The notes under the pieces were generated by a model. That model saw only the letters and a list, made by a program, of their open reading frames with translations. It was not told the origin of the DNA and did no database searches. The translations under genes and the position numbers were made by a program. Positions 1 through 9,730 of a stretch of DNA of 64,000 nt are shown here, piece after piece. The stretch comes from JACDBZ01 sp038233215 (lineage in GTDB: Bacteria; Chloroflexota; Limnocylindria; QHBO01), in the NCBI GenBank assembly GCA_038233215.1, contig JBBSML010000004.1, forward strand, positions 59,174 through 123,173, given 5' to 3'. Within the stretch, counting starts at the first letter, position 1. Each line of letters opens with the position of its first letter.

Positions 1-1412
<1,412 letters not shown>

Positions 1413-1497
1413 CGATCGCGGAACAGAACCCTCGCGCATCTGCCTATCGCGACACGCTTGCAGGCGGCGGCCGAGGATGCGTGCAGGATGCTCTCAC

Positions 1498-3354
1498 CTA
1501 CGGCCGGTAGACCCTCACGTAGTCGAACTCGGCGGTAAATCCGTCGCCGCCCATGGATACGAGGCCGATTCGAGCGTTGGAACCGAGGTCGTGCGTCCAC
1601 ACGCCACCGCGGACCCAGTTGACGCCATCGTCACTGGTGTAGGCGCGATAGTGCTCCTCGCCATCGATGTCACGCTTGGCGATTCGCAGCCAGGTCCACT
1701 CGCCGGGAGGTCCGACGACGGTGTTGCCGTACGGTCGCAGCGCCTGCGCTGGCGGTACTTCCTTGGCAAACTCGGTCTGGCGCGTCTCCCAGATCGAGAC
1801 GTGCGCCAGCTTCACGTAGCTGTCGTCGCCGGCGTAGACCACGAGGCCCGCCTGGGTGTAGTTGAAGCAGCATCCGTCCGCCGGAACGTTCAACCGCACC
1901 TTGGTCTCGACGATGTAGTCGCCGCCCGGCATCGGCTGCGTCAGCACGGATGCGCTGTTGCTGCCCTCGTACAGGTCCGCGGCCTGGGTGTCGAACGCGA
2001 ACACGCCACCGCCAACGCTCCACTCAGCGGTCTCACCGCGCACCCAACGCCATCGGTTACGCAGGTCCTGGCCGTCAAACTCGTCGGAGAGCCCCTTGAC
2101 GGCCGTCCGTGGCTCATCCCATGCCGCGAGGACTGCGAAATATGCTGTCGTGTCACCGGGCTGCGCGGCCGGCGCGGGCATCGGCTCATCGGACGCCCAG
2201 AGGCCGCCGCGCACCTGCGGCCAGCCATCAACCCAGTCGACCGGATCAATCAGGAGCGGGCGCTTGGTGAAGCCGGGGGCGCCGGCAAAGTACGGATCTT
2301 CCCGATCGACGGCGTGGTACGTGGTCCACCACTGTCCGTCGAAGTCGATCAGCACGCTGTTGTGGCCCGTGCCCACCCATCGATTGCCGTTCATGCTGAG
2401 CACCGGCGTACCGCCGACGCGCGATTCGAGCAGCGAGGAACCGACCTGGTCGACGAATGGACCGGTCGGGGACGACGAACGACCGACGAACACGCTGTAG
2501 CCGGTCAGCGGACCGCGGCAACAGTCGGTCGCCGACACGAACAGGTAGTAGTGACCGTCGCGGTAGGCGACCTCCGCGCCTTCATAGCGATTGGCGATCG
2601 TGATCTGGGTCGACATGGCCGCGGGAGCGGTCAGGACGCCTCCATCTGCGATCAGCAGGTCGCGCACGAAGATGCCACCGTAGTAGCTGCCGAAGTAGAT
2701 GTGGAGATTACCGGACTCATCGGCGAGGACCTCGGGATCGAAGGTCCAGAAGAAGTTGCAGCCACCACCGCCTCGACGCGGTTCGACCAGAGGCCTGCCT
2801 GAATCCACCCACGGCCCGGTCGGTGAGGCGCTGGTGGCATATCCGATGGCATTGTCGCTCGAACAGCCAGGCTCCCCGCTGACTTCGTCCTTCACGTCGG
2901 TGATGCCATAGAAGAGGTAGTACGTCTCGCCGATCTGCTTGATCTCCGGGGCCCACATCCCGGCCGTCGGCTCGCCCCACGCGGGAACGGAGGTGAAGGC
3001 GTCGTTGACGTAGGTCCATGTCACGAGGTCCTCCGACCGTAGCGTCGGAAGCTTATGGAAGTTGAAATCCCCATCGGCATTGCGGTCGCCCGCGTTCAGC
3101 GGATCGGACGTGCAGTAGGTGTACCAGTACCCATCCGCATAGAACGTGGACGGGTCGGCGCAGCTCTCAACGACACCGTCGCCCGGCAGCGCCGCAAGGA
3201 GCGGATTGTCGTACGAGTCAGCAGCCAGGATCGATGACGGACGAACCGCCTGCCCCAGCAGTGCGCCAAGCAGCAGCAGAGCCGCAATGAAGGCAGGAAG
3301 CACGCGGGAGGAGGTCCCGCGACCGAGATCCAGGTCGATGGTCGGACGGTGCAC
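1498..3354 (-). CDS. secreted glycoside hydrolase family 43-like enzyme with C-terminal lectin-like domain
   Basis: Predicted to cleave arabinan- or xylan-type side chains outside the cell. An N-terminal hydrophobic stretch (about residues 18-45) ending in LAADS looks like a signal peptide. The five-bladed propeller domain (about 50-390) shows the three expected acidic sites: the Asp in CADPSTFYADGYWYTY, the Asp in TFDPEVLADESGNLHIYFGS, and the Glu in RYEGAEVAYRDGHYYLF. A second domain (about 425-618), beginning LSDEFDGQDLRNRWRW, resembles the GH43 C2/DUF1349 concanavalin-like module and carries a CCFNYTQAG segment. At 618 residues it has a normal length for a two-domain GH43. The GTG start at 3354 has no clear Shine-Dalgarno sequence. 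It stands alone, convergent with malate synthase. The exact substrate cannot be read from the sequence. Confidence 0.88.
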   Translation of the reverse strand: MHRPTIDLDLGRGTSSRVLPAFIAALLLLGALLGQAVRPSSILAADSYDNPLLAALPGDGVVESCADPSTFYADGYWYTYCTSDPLNAGDRNADGDFNFHKLPTLRSEDLVTWTYVNDAFTSVPAWGEPTAGMWAPEIKQIGETYYLFYGITDVKDEVSGEPGCSSDNAIGYATSASPTGPWVDSGRPLVEPRRGGGGCNFFWTFDPEVLADESGNLHIYFGSYYGGIFVRDLLIADGGVLTAPAAMSTQITIANRYEGAEVAYRDGHYYLFVSATDCCRGPLTGYSVFVGRSSSPTGPFVDQVGSSLLESRVGGTPVLSMNGNRWVGTGHNSVLIDFDGQWWTTYHAVDREDPYFAGAPGFTKRPLLIDPVDWVDGWPQVRGGLWASDEPMPAPAAQPGDTTAYFAVLAAWDEPRTAVKGLSDEFDGQDLRNRWRWVRGETAEWSVGGGVFAFDTQAADLYEGSNSASVLTQPMPGGDYIVETKVRLNVPADGCCFNYTQAGLVVYAGDDSYVKLAHVSIWETRQTEFAKEVPPAQALRPYGNTVVGPPGEWTWLRIAKRDIDGEEHYRAYTSDDGVNWVRGGVWTHDLGSNARIGLVSMGGDGFTAEFDYVRVYRP

Positions 3355-3443
3355 GCTATCTCCATCATCTGCTGCGACTGGTTCCGAGCCGATGGGTACT
3401 CAGGCAAGCAGGGCGCATCGGCATCGGATGACTTGCATGCACC

Positions 3444-4036
3444 TTAGTCGGTCGCGCGCGGGCAGGCAACGTCTCCGCGCCATTGGCGCAGTCCCACGCA
3501 ATCGAGGTCCCAGAACACGCGCGAGTACACCACCGTCCCGGTCATCCAGTCTTCATAGGTTGGATGTCGTATCACCTGGAACGCGGGTTCCGGAATGCGC
3601 AGCGAGGGACGACGAAAGCCATGCTCGCCAGCGGGCTGGAAGCCAAAGCGCCGGTAGTACGTGGGCGAGCCCTCGAGGAATACGAGGGGCTCAGAGCGTC
3701 GCGCCACGTGTCGAAGCCCGTGGCGAACAAGGGCCGTACCCACCCCGTTGCCCTGACAGGCAGTCACGACGGAGACCGGCTGAGCACCAGGACCTCGACG
3801 AGTCGCCGCGGCGCGTCGAGCAGCGACCGGGTGAAGAGGATGTGACCGATCAGCTGCCCGGCTCGCTCGGCCACAAACGACAGACCCTCGATCCAGTCGG
3901 GCGACGTCCGCAGCGCGTCCGCGAGATCCGCGACGACCCGCTCGCCAAAGGCGTCTTCGATGACCGTCCGTACCTCCGTCTCCTCTCCAGGCAGCTCCGG
4001 TCGGTATCGAACTATGGGCATGGGCGTCTCATCCAT
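3444..4036 (-). pseudogene. GNAT-family N-acetyltransferase split by a one-base loss
   Basis: Two minus-strand frames together make one acetyltransferase. The N-terminal half (starting at ATG 4036 or, more typically, ATG 4021, MPIVRYRPELPG) has the first strands and LIGHILF, then runs into RSPS-stop. The C-terminal half, starting in another frame near 3767, carries the acetyl-CoA loop CQGNGVGTALVRHGL and the YYRRFGFQPA motif typical of YhbS-like members. Adding one G to the GG run at 3778-3779 restores LSPVSVVTACQGNGVG, which matches the family at the junction. The ATG at 4036 overlaps the 3' end of the upstream LLM-class gene, suggesting the two are co-transcribed. Either the gene is genuinely frameshifted or the base was missed in sequencing. 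Confidence 0.8.
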
Positions 4037-4937
4037 CGGCCAATGGCTCCGCGACCTCGCGTGCCATGGCGGCCAGGCCATCGGGCCCAGCAGCAGCGGG
4101 CACCCCAAGGATCACGTGGTTGGCGCCGGCGGCGACGAAGCGCCGAGCGGTCGCCAGCGACGTCCTCCGCGTCTTCGCCGACGCTCCGCAGTCGAGCTGT
4201 GCGGCGAACGTGAAGTTGTGGGGATCACGTCCAGCCATCGAAAGGGCGTGACGGATCTCATCGCGCTTCTCCGCGAAGTACGCAACATCCCCGGGTCGAT
4301 TCCCCGGCATCGGCCAACCTTCGGCGTATTGAACGGCGAGCCGAATCCCGCGAGTGCGCTGCCCACCGAGCCAGATCGCCGGTCCACCCGTGCGTACCGG
4401 ACGCGGTTCGATCGTCGCGCCGCGAAGTGGAAAGAGCGGGTCCTCCAGGGTCACCCCCCGTCCGGCCGCCGCATCCTCACCGAAGAGAGCCGTCACGGTC
4501 CTCACAGTCGCCTCGAGCCGGTCGAACCTCTCAGGCAGGGGCGGTAGCCGGACGCCGAACGCGTCGTGCTCGCCTTCGTGCCAGCCAGCTCCGATGCCCA
4601 GGATGAACCGGCCACCGGTCACGTTGTCAAGGACGGTGGCAGCCTTGGCCATCACGGCGGGATGGCGGAATGTCGCCGATGCGACCGCGACACCGAGCCA
4701 GCGGCCGGGAACAGTGTGGGCCAGCGCAGCGAGCGTCGTGAACGCTTCGAATGCAACGCCACCTCGCTCGCGATTCGCGTCCGCGAGGTGATCGCTCATC
4801 CATCCGGCATCGAACACGGCGAAGGTGCCGGCGCGCTCCCACATGGCACGGAGCGTGGACCAGTCCAGGTCGGCTGACTCCGTCGCCGAGACGCGAAAGC
4901 CAATGGGGCCGGGACGGCTCCCGCCCTGCTCGTTCAC
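4029..4937 (-). CDS. LLM-class (luciferase-like) flavin/F420-dependent oxidoreductase
   Basis: A TIM-barrel oxidoreductase of the bacterial luciferase superfamily, probably using FMN or F420 as hydride carrier; the substrate is unknown. Recognisable parts are MSDHLADAN (usually WVYDHL in the family), LGVAVASATFRHPAVMAKAA, the loop VTGGRFILGIGAGWHEGEHDAFG, and IWLGGQ. The frame is open up to 5102, but the first 55 residues look unlike the family. I therefore choose GTG at 4937, just before NEQGGSRPGPIGFRV, giving about 302 residues. No Shine-Dalgarno sequence or -10-like hexamer marks this start, so it is uncertain. The stop overlaps the start of the frameshifted GNAT. Confidence 0.85.
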   Translation of the reverse strand: MNEQGGSRPGPIGFRVSATESADLDWSTLRAMWERAGTFAVFDAGWMSDHLADANRERGGVAFEAFTTLAALAHTVPGRWLGVAVASATFRHPAVMAKAATVLDNVTGGRFILGIGAGWHEGEHDAFGVRLPPLPERFDRLEATVRTVTALFGEDAAAGRGVTLEDPLFPLRGATIEPRPVRTGGPAIWLGGQRTRGIRLAVQYAEGWPMPGNRPGDVAYFAEKRDEIRHALSMAGRDPHNFTFAAQLDCGASAKTRRTSLATARRFVAAGANHVILGVPAAAGPDGLAAMAREVAEPLADG

Positions 4938-5114
4938 GAGTTGCAGAATGACACGTCCGAGGACCGAGCGTGGAAAACGGCTCCATGGGCCCCGACGGGA
5001 GCATGACCGATGGAAAAGGAGGTGCGCGTTCCAGTCATAGGAGGCAGACTGGATCACTGACCGCTTGCGGTCCCCCAGCAGCGATCCCGGACTACCGCAC
5101 ACCTGGAGATCTTC

Positions 5115-5492
5115 ATGCTCAAAGACAGCGCCGCCTTCTCAGGATTCTCGTCCAACGATGTCCCGAAGGCAAAGGAATTCTACGGCCAGACGCTTGGGCT
5201 CGACGTGTCCGAGGAGAATGGCATGCTCACGCTCGAGATCGCGGGCGGGCAGACGGTCCTCATCTATCCCAAGGAGGACCACGAGCCGGCAACGTACACG
5301 ATTCTCAACTTCCCGGTGAAGGACATCGAGAACGCGGTTGATGCACTCGCCGAGCGCGGCATCGCGTTCGAGCAGTACGGAGAGGGCATGCACCAGGACG
5401 AGCGCGGAATCATGCGGGGCGAAGGGCCGCCCATCGCCTGGTTCAAGGACCCGGCCGGCAACATCCTCTCGATCCTCCAGACCGAGCCCTGA
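5115..5492 (+). CDS. VOC (glyoxalase/bleomycin-resistance-like) family protein
   Basis: A 125-residue single-module vicinal-oxygen-chelate protein. It begins with the usual FSSNDVPKAKEFYGQTLGLDV segment and ends with GPPIAWFKDPAGNILSILQ, where a metal-binding Glu/His pattern would sit. The central LTLEIAGGQTVLIYPKEDHEP and ILNFPVKDIENAVDALAERGI segments fit the beta-alpha-beta repeats. A GGAG six bases before ATG 5115 gives a good ribosome-binding site. Activities in this superfamily range from dioxygenases to drug-binding proteins, so no reaction can be assigned. It is divergent from the LLM-class oxidoreductase and just upstream of the broken DinB gene. Confidence 0.9.
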   Translation: MLKDSAAFSGFSSNDVPKAKEFYGQTLGLDVSEENGMLTLEIAGGQTVLIYPKEDHEPATYTILNFPVKDIENAVDALAERGIAFEQYGEGMHQDERGIMRGEGPPIAWFKDPAGNILSILQTEP

Positions 5493-5525
5493 CAGATTCG
5501 GACGGAAGACGAATCAGACTGACCG

Positions 5526-6051
5526 ATGCAGACGACCGAGGCCGTCAAGCTCTTCGACTATCTCTACTGGGCGCGAGACGCGGTCCTTCGTGCCGCTGCC
5601 GAGTTGAGTAGTGATGAATTCATTTCGACGGACAGCGTGACTGATCGTGACCTGCGAGCCACGCTCGTGCACGAGCTGGACGTTGAATGGAGCTGACGTG
5701 AGCGCCTGAAAGGGGCCGATTGGGATGAATGGGGTGACGATGCCGACCTGAGTGCGAGTGACTACCCCTCCCTCGAATCCGTGCGAGATCACTGGATGCG
5801 CGACGAGGCGGAGATGCGCGCCTGGCTGGCTCTACTCACCGATGAGGACCTCGACGCTCCGCCACCTCGCGACGAGGACCCCCTTCCCCTGTGGTACTAC
5901 GTCATGCATCTCACACGGAATCCAGCAGCTCAGCGAGGCAGCGGTACTCCTGACGAGGGCCAACCACTCGCCCGGCGACATCGGTTTCCTCGAATTCGCA
6001 CACGACCGCTCGGGCCACGGCCAGGCGAGCGAGTCGCAAAATCAATGGTGA
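5526..6051 (+). pseudogene. DinB-family protein, broken by a stop codon and a frameshift
   Basis: Starting at ATG 5526 the frame reads MQTTEAVKLFDYLYWARD, then LRATLVHELDVEWS, then TGA at 5694-5696, then RERLKGADWDEW. DinB-family members have a tryptophan where the TGA lies (EW-x-W-RERLKG), so a Trp codon appears to have become a stop. The same frame continues to WYYVMHL near 5915. The expected next part, SHGIQQLSEAAVLLTRANHSPGDIGFLEFAHD, is in the +1 frame, so a second lesion (one base gained or two lost) lies at about 5912-5925. Two independent defects make true decay more likely than sequence error. Intact family members are four-helix metal-binding proteins, often thiol S-transferases. 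Confidence 0.72.
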
Positions 6052-6186
6052 CGTGGCACGGAAACCGTGGTACGCTTTCGGAAGCAACGCCCAGCTTGGG
6101 CATAACATCGCGGCAGCACGAACGCTCCTCTCACGGTCTTAACGGCGAGATGGCTCGCTGAGGCCGCACAAGAGGAGTGTTTTTCT

Positions 6187-6522
6187 TTGTTGACCTACCA
6201 GGACAAGACGCTGACCTGCGTCGACTGCGGAATGGAGTTCTCGTTCACCGCGAGCGACCAGCAGTTCTACGCTGACCGCCAGTTCAGCGAGCCGCGCCGA
6301 TGCCCGGCCTGTCGCGCAGCCAAGAAGGCCGCACGCGGCGAGAGCACCGGTGGCTACGGCGGTGGCGGTGGCGGTGGGGGCTACGGCGGTGGCGGTGGCT
6401 ACAGCGACCGGCCGCGCGAGATGTTCAGCGCCACCTGCGACGGCTGTGGCAAGGAAGCCCGCGTTCCGTTCCGTCCCACCGGCACCAAGCCGGTCTACTG
6501 CAGTGACTGCTTCCGCCGCTAG
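6187..6522 (+). CDS. small zinc-ribbon protein with glycine-rich linker
   Basis: A 111-residue protein with two zinc-binding modules. The N-terminal one has CVDC (residues 11-14) paired with CPAC (39-42). The C-terminal one has CDGC (84-87) paired with CSDC (104-107). Between them is a flexible linker of GGYGGGGG type (about 55-72). The start is TTG at 6187 or 6190, preceded by the strong Shine-Dalgarno AAGAGGAG near 6170. A long untranslated leader (about 6060-6186) and a strong terminator hairpin directly downstream suggest a separate, well-expressed transcript. Proteins of this kind recur in Chloroflexota and are usually annotated only as zinc-ribbon domain proteins. RNA or nucleic-acid binding is a guess from the composition. 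Confidence 0.9.
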   Translation: MLTYQDKTLTCVDCGMEFSFTASDQQFYADRQFSEPRRCPACRAAKKAARGESTGGYGGGGGGGGYGGGGGYSDRPREMFSATCDGCGKEARVPFRPTGTKPVYCSDCFRR

Positions 6523-6544
6523 GCGCCAGCAGGACACCAATAAA

Positions 6545-6572
6545 CGACCCGGCGGGTTTCCCCGCCGGGTCG
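6545..6572 (+). terminator. intrinsic terminator hairpin after the zinc-ribbon gene
   Basis: A perfect 12-bp stem (CGACCCGGCGGG paired with CCCGCCGGGTCG) with a TTTC loop, 22 bases after the stop codon. It is followed only by a weak T-rich stretch (TGTGGTATTT). It lies between two convergent genes and could end transcription from both sides. Confidence 0.8.
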
Positions 6573-6597
6573 TGTGGTATTTGGGCCCCACTGTCGA

Positions 6598-6975
6598 CTA
6601 CGGTTCGTCTGGCCGCCACGGCTTCGCCCAAGGGTATTTCTGGCTCGCGACCTCCAGTGCCTTCAGCATCTCGGCTCGTGCATCGGCGAGTGCCTGGGCC
6701 GTCCGAGCCGCCTCTGACGGATCCGTGTCGCTGCGCTCTGACTCGACACGAAGCCCCTCGGTCAAGCGCCGGTATGCCTGGATGGCGTCATTTGCCGTTC
6801 GCGTGATCTGACTCGTCGTCTGGCGCAGGAGCCGCAATTGCTCCTCGGGCCGAGCCTCACGCAACAGCTCACGGTCGAGCGTGGCGCTCAGTTCCTCGAT
6901 GCGGGTCGTGGCATGGCGGATGGCGCGCAGGTCGCCCGAGCTGCGGCGGGAGAGTCTCGTCGTGGATCTGATCAA
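6598..6975 (-). CDS. hypothetical helical protein
   Basis: About 125 residues, almost entirely charged helix (RIEELSATLDRELLREARPEEQ; TAQALADARAEMLKALEVASQ) with two or more coiled-coil-like segments and no signal peptide or membrane span. The frame is open to GTG 6993. I prefer TTG at 6975 because a TACCCT hexamer (6982-6987) ends six bases before it, the spacing seen for many probable leaderless genes here. The C-terminus SQKYPWAKPWRPDEP is tryptophan- and proline-rich. I do not recognise a family. It stands between the terminator of the zinc-ribbon gene and the META-domain lipoprotein and shows no operon partner. Confidence 0.65.
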   Translation of the reverse strand: MIRSTTRLSRRSSGDLRAIRHATTRIEELSATLDRELLREARPEEQLRLLRQTTSQITRTANDAIQAYRRLTEGLRVESERSDTDPSEAARTAQALADARAEMLKALEVASQKYPWAKPWRPDEP

Positions 6976-6981
6976 GGAGTC

Positions 6982-6987
6982 AGGGTA
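6982..6987 (-). promoter_or_regulatory. -10-like hexamer of the helical hypothetical gene
   Basis: TACCCT on the minus strand, six bases before TTG 6975, with no Shine-Dalgarno sequence between them. This suggests a leaderless transcript and supports the TTG start. Confidence 0.4.
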
Positions 6988-7039
6988 CACCACACGCGCT
7001 CAATGGCTGGAGCGGTACACCAGGCCGATCCCTTCCGGA

Positions 7040-7789
7040 TCACAACAGGGTCAGGAGTTCGCCATCGATGGTGGGGATGAACCCATCGCCGATGACGCTC
7101 ACAACGTGGCTGTCCTGGTCGCTCAATTCCGGCGGGCATGCCGTCTCGTTCATCCCCCAGCTCGGCGCCTGAATCTGGTCTCCCTGCTCCATCCAGTTCC
7201 CCGAAAAGGTACGGCAGCCGGTCGAGCCGGTGAACGTTCCGTCTTCATGCAGCTCGAGCGTCGCCGGCTCGCCCATCGGCCGCGATGCGACATCACCGTC
7301 GACCAGCGTGTCGAGCACCCATCTGGTGTTCACGAGGTCGGATGTCGGCGGCGCAGTCAGCGCTGCGAATCGCAGGTCGACCCCGTCCCCCCGCGCCACC
7401 AGCTCCTCTCCGTCGCGCGTGATCTGGCGGACCCGTGCCATCGCTCCGAGGTACGCGGCTTCCGCGGTCATGGCTGGATCCTCGCAGGCCATGTCGGTCT
7501 GACCAAGGTTCTCCAGGCGCAGGCCGTCGCCGCCCATTCTGATCTCGCCCCCATAGCTGTTGCACGCGGCCGTGCCCGCGATCCGGCTCCCCGAGATCGT
7601 CAACGTGATGCGATGGTTGTCTAGGATTGGAGCATCCTGTCCATCGATTGAGCCGCCGGTCAGCACCCAGTCGCCGACCACCAGTCCATCGGACGCACGC
7701 GGGTCAGTGGGGTCAGTCGGCGCCTGGCCCGCGCCGCAGGCAGCGAGCAGGGCGGTCAGCAGGAGAACGGGAGTGATGGCTTGTTGCAT
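7040..7789 (-). CDS. lipoprotein with two META (HslJ-like) domains
   Basis: A secreted, lipid-anchored protein. ATG 7789 is followed by a short positively charged and hydrophobic stretch ending in the lipobox LLAAC (Cys near residue 18). The ATG further upstream in the same frame would bury this signal and overlap the allantoinase gene. Two META repeats follow. The first (about 38-140) shows GDWVLTGGSIDGQDAP and the typical ACNSYGGEIRM core. The second (about 150-249) shows NTRWVLDTLVDGDVASRP and GCRTFSGNWMEQGDQI. META domains are found in heat-inducible HslJ and in surface proteins with no agreed function. A GGAG lies just upstream of ATG 7789. It is downstream of allantoinase on the same strand, but the 62-base gap makes operon membership uncertain. 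Confidence 0.88.
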   Translation of the reverse strand: MQQAITPVLLLTALLAACGAGQAPTDPTDPRASDGLVVGDWVLTGGSIDGQDAPILDNHRITLTISGSRIAGTAACNSYGGEIRMGGDGLRLENLGQTDMACEDPAMTAEAAYLGAMARVRQITRDGEELVARGDGVDLRFAALTAPPTSDLVNTRWVLDTLVDGDVASRPMGEPATLELHEDGTFTGSTGCRTFSGNWMEQGDQIQAPSWGMNETACPPELSDQDSHVVSVIGDGFIPTIDGELLTLL

Positions 7790-7851
7790 GCCGCTCCGAC
7801 GCCAAATGGCCTGCATCGGTTCCCATCGCGCCGAGCGCGACGGACCGCCGG

Positions 7852-9213
7852 TCACAACAGCCATCGCTCGAGGAACCGGCCTCTCGTTTCCCCGATCCCT
7901 CGACCGCCAATGATCACGTCTCGGACGGCTCCCTGGAACTGCATTCCTTCGTACGGTGAGAAGTCGCTCGTGTGGTGCAGGTCCGCCTGTCGCAGGCTGC
8001 GACGCGCACCCGGATCCCAGATCACCAGGTCGGCGTCGAGACCTGGCGCGATCGCGCCCTTCGACTGCAGCCCGAAGAGGCGTGCCGGGTTGCCGGCCAG
8101 CACCTCCACCATGCGATGCACGCCGATGCGACCCGCGGCCACGCCCTGCGAGTAGACAACGCTCAACAGCGTTTCGATGCCCGGTGCGCCGTTGCTGATC
8201 TCCGGGAAGGCAGGCGCCGGAACGCGCTTCTCGCGATCAAGGCGGTCGGCGACGTGATCGCTGGCCACCACGTCGAGAATGCCGTCGCGAAGGCCCGCCC
8301 ACAGGGCCTCGACATCATCTTCCGTCCGTAACGGCGGCGAGATGACGCGCTTGATGACCTCGCGTTCGTCGGGATCGGCATACAGCACATCGGTGAAGGT
8401 CAGGTAATGGGGGCAGGTCTCGGCATAGACCGGTTCACCGTGCGCCTTGGCCTCCGCGACGGCATCGAGCGCCTCCTCGCAGCTGAGATGCACGATGTAG
8501 AGCGGCGCCTCGGCGCGCCTCGCCATCTCGATCGCCTTGCGTGTCGCCACACCCTCCGCGCGTGACGGTCTGGTCAAAGCGTGGTAGCGGCAGGCTGTCT
8601 GACCCTTGCTCAGGGCATCGGCGACGAGCGGGTCAATGATGGCGGGGTCCTCGCAATGCACCTGGAGCATGCCGCCATGCTGCCCTGCGGTGCGCATGGC
8701 TTGATCGAGATCCTCGTCGCACAACCGGAAGTCGTACACCATGAAGGCCTTGAAGGTCGGCACCCCGGCCTCGATGAGTGCAGGCAGATCGCCGATGGGA
8801 TTCGCCTGCTGCCCGCTGATGACCGCGCAGAGCCCATAGTCGATCGGAGACTGCTCGACCGTTCGCTCCTGGAACTCCGCGAGGCCGCCCAGGAGCGAGC
8901 GAGCACCCTCGTCTGAGATGCCGGTGCCCGGGTTGTTGAAGGTCAGCACGGTGGTCGTGCCACCGTGGGCGGCGGCAAGCGCGTCCTGCCGGAACCGATC
9001 CGGATGCTCGGCATCGGGGAGCCGCAGATGCGTGTGGACGTCGATGACCCCGGGCAGGACGAGCATGCCGGTCGCATCGACGATGCGTGCGCCGCCGGGT
9101 GCGAGCTCGGGTCCGATCGCCTCGATCCGTCCGTTGGCCACGGCGATGTCAATCTCCCGTATGCCCTCGGGGGTGACGACACTCCCACCGACAATGAGGA
9201 GGTCAGCGCTCAG
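7852..9213 (-). CDS. allB: allantoinase (dihydroorotase/hydantoinase superfamily)
   Basis: Opens the hydantoin ring of allantoin to give allantoate. Metal-site and core motifs are visible: GVIDVHTHLRLPD, the Lys expected to be carboxylated in PTFKAFMVYDF, HCEDPA, YIVHLSCEEAL, and the catalytic Asp in VVASDHVAD. NNPG in the early barrel favours allantoinase over dihydropyrimidinase, and so does the adjacent urate pathway. The only ATG in frame (9252) would add a 13-residue non-homologous tail and overlap the upstream gene by 43 bases. The family-like start SADLLIVGG is preceded by CTG at 9211-9213, whose last two bases overlap the TGA of the DUF3830 gene (CTGA). I take this CTG as the likely start with translational coupling; this is inference. 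Confidence 0.87.
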   Translation of the reverse strand: MSADLLIVGGSVVTPEGIREIDIAVANGRIEAIGPELAPGGARIVDATGMLVLPGVIDVHTHLRLPDAEHPDRFRQDALAAAHGGTTTVLTFNNPGTGISDEGARSLLGGLAEFQERTVEQSPIDYGLCAVISGQQANPIGDLPALIEAGVPTFKAFMVYDFRLCDEDLDQAMRTAGQHGGMLQVHCEDPAIIDPLVADALSKGQTACRYHALTRPSRAEGVATRKAIEMARRAEAPLYIVHLSCEEALDAVAEAKAHGEPVYAETCPHYLTFTDVLYADPDEREVIKRVISPPLRTEDDVEALWAGLRDGILDVVASDHVADRLDREKRVPAPAFPEISNGAPGIETLLSVVYSQGVAAGRIGVHRMVEVLAGNPARLFGLQSKGAIAPGLDADLVIWDPGARRSLRQADLHHTSDFSPYEGMQFQGAVRDVIIGGRGIGETRGRFLERWLL

Positions 9214-9632
9214 GGTGCCTCCTCGATCTGGATCTCCTGGGCTCCCTCCCACAGGACGCGGCGGCCGACCGTGCGCAATCGGTCAAGCCAGCCCTCATCG
9301 GGGACCAGCGTCGCAAAGTGGTTCCCCGCCAGCTGGCCGACTCTCGAGTTGAAGCTACAGGCGCCGTAGGGAAACAGGATCTCGCACTCGCTGATGTCAC
9401 CGATGTAGATGAGCAGGTCGCCCGGCGCAGGGTGCGACGTGTGGTTCTCCAAGCCGACGTTCGGCCGCTCCTCCCCGAACGGAATCCAGGTCGACTCGCC
9501 GCTCCATTTGCAGTGGATCAACTTCGACCGGATCGGGAGCCATGGCAGCAGCGCCTGGCGCGTCTTTGGTGCGGCCTCCTCCCAGCGCGCGCCGAACCGC
9601 ATCTCCCCCACCGTGATCGTCAGGTCTGCCAT
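9210..9632 (-). CDS. DUF3830 family protein (cyclophilin-like fold)
   Basis: A 140-residue protein with the DUF3830 pattern: an N-terminal LTITVGEMRFGARWEEAAPKT, then WIPFGEERPNVGLENHTSHPAPGDLLIYIGD, then EILFPYGACSFNSRVGQLAGNHFATL. Family members have a cyclophilin-like beta-barrel and no established reaction. The start ATG 9632 follows TATCCT at 9639-9644 by six bases, so the transcript is probably leaderless. The gene overlaps the likely CTG start of allantoinase, so both are almost certainly one transcript, and it is divergent from the three urate genes. That placement suggests a role with a hydantoin- or ureide-type small molecule. This is an inference from context only. Confidence 0.88.
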   Translation of the reverse strand: MADLTITVGEMRFGARWEEAAPKTRQALLPWLPIRSKLIHCKWSGESTWIPFGEERPNVGLENHTSHPAPGDLLIYIGDISECEILFPYGACSFNSRVGQLAGNHFATLVPDEGWLDRLRTVGRRVLWEGAQEIQIEEAP

Positions 9633-9638
9633 CTGCGG

Positions 9639-9644
9639 AGGATA
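9639..9644 (-). promoter_or_regulatory. -10-like hexamer for the DUF3830-allantoinase transcript
   Basis: TATCCT on the minus strand ending six bases before ATG 9632, with no Shine-Dalgarno sequence. It lies in the 98-base divergent gap between the two halves of the purine block. Confidence 0.5.
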
Positions 9645-9730
9645 CGCCGAGCGGGACCGATCAGTGGGGCCAACCGTCGCGGCGCGGCACGAATATCGGG
9701 CATGATGCAGCGACAGTTACAGAGGCTTTC

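Noticed and set aside
5694..5696. TGA recoded as Trp or selenocysteine in the DinB gene
   Set aside because: Other genes in the window end normally at TGA, no SECIS-like element was noticed, and the same gene has a second frameshift, so decay is simpler.
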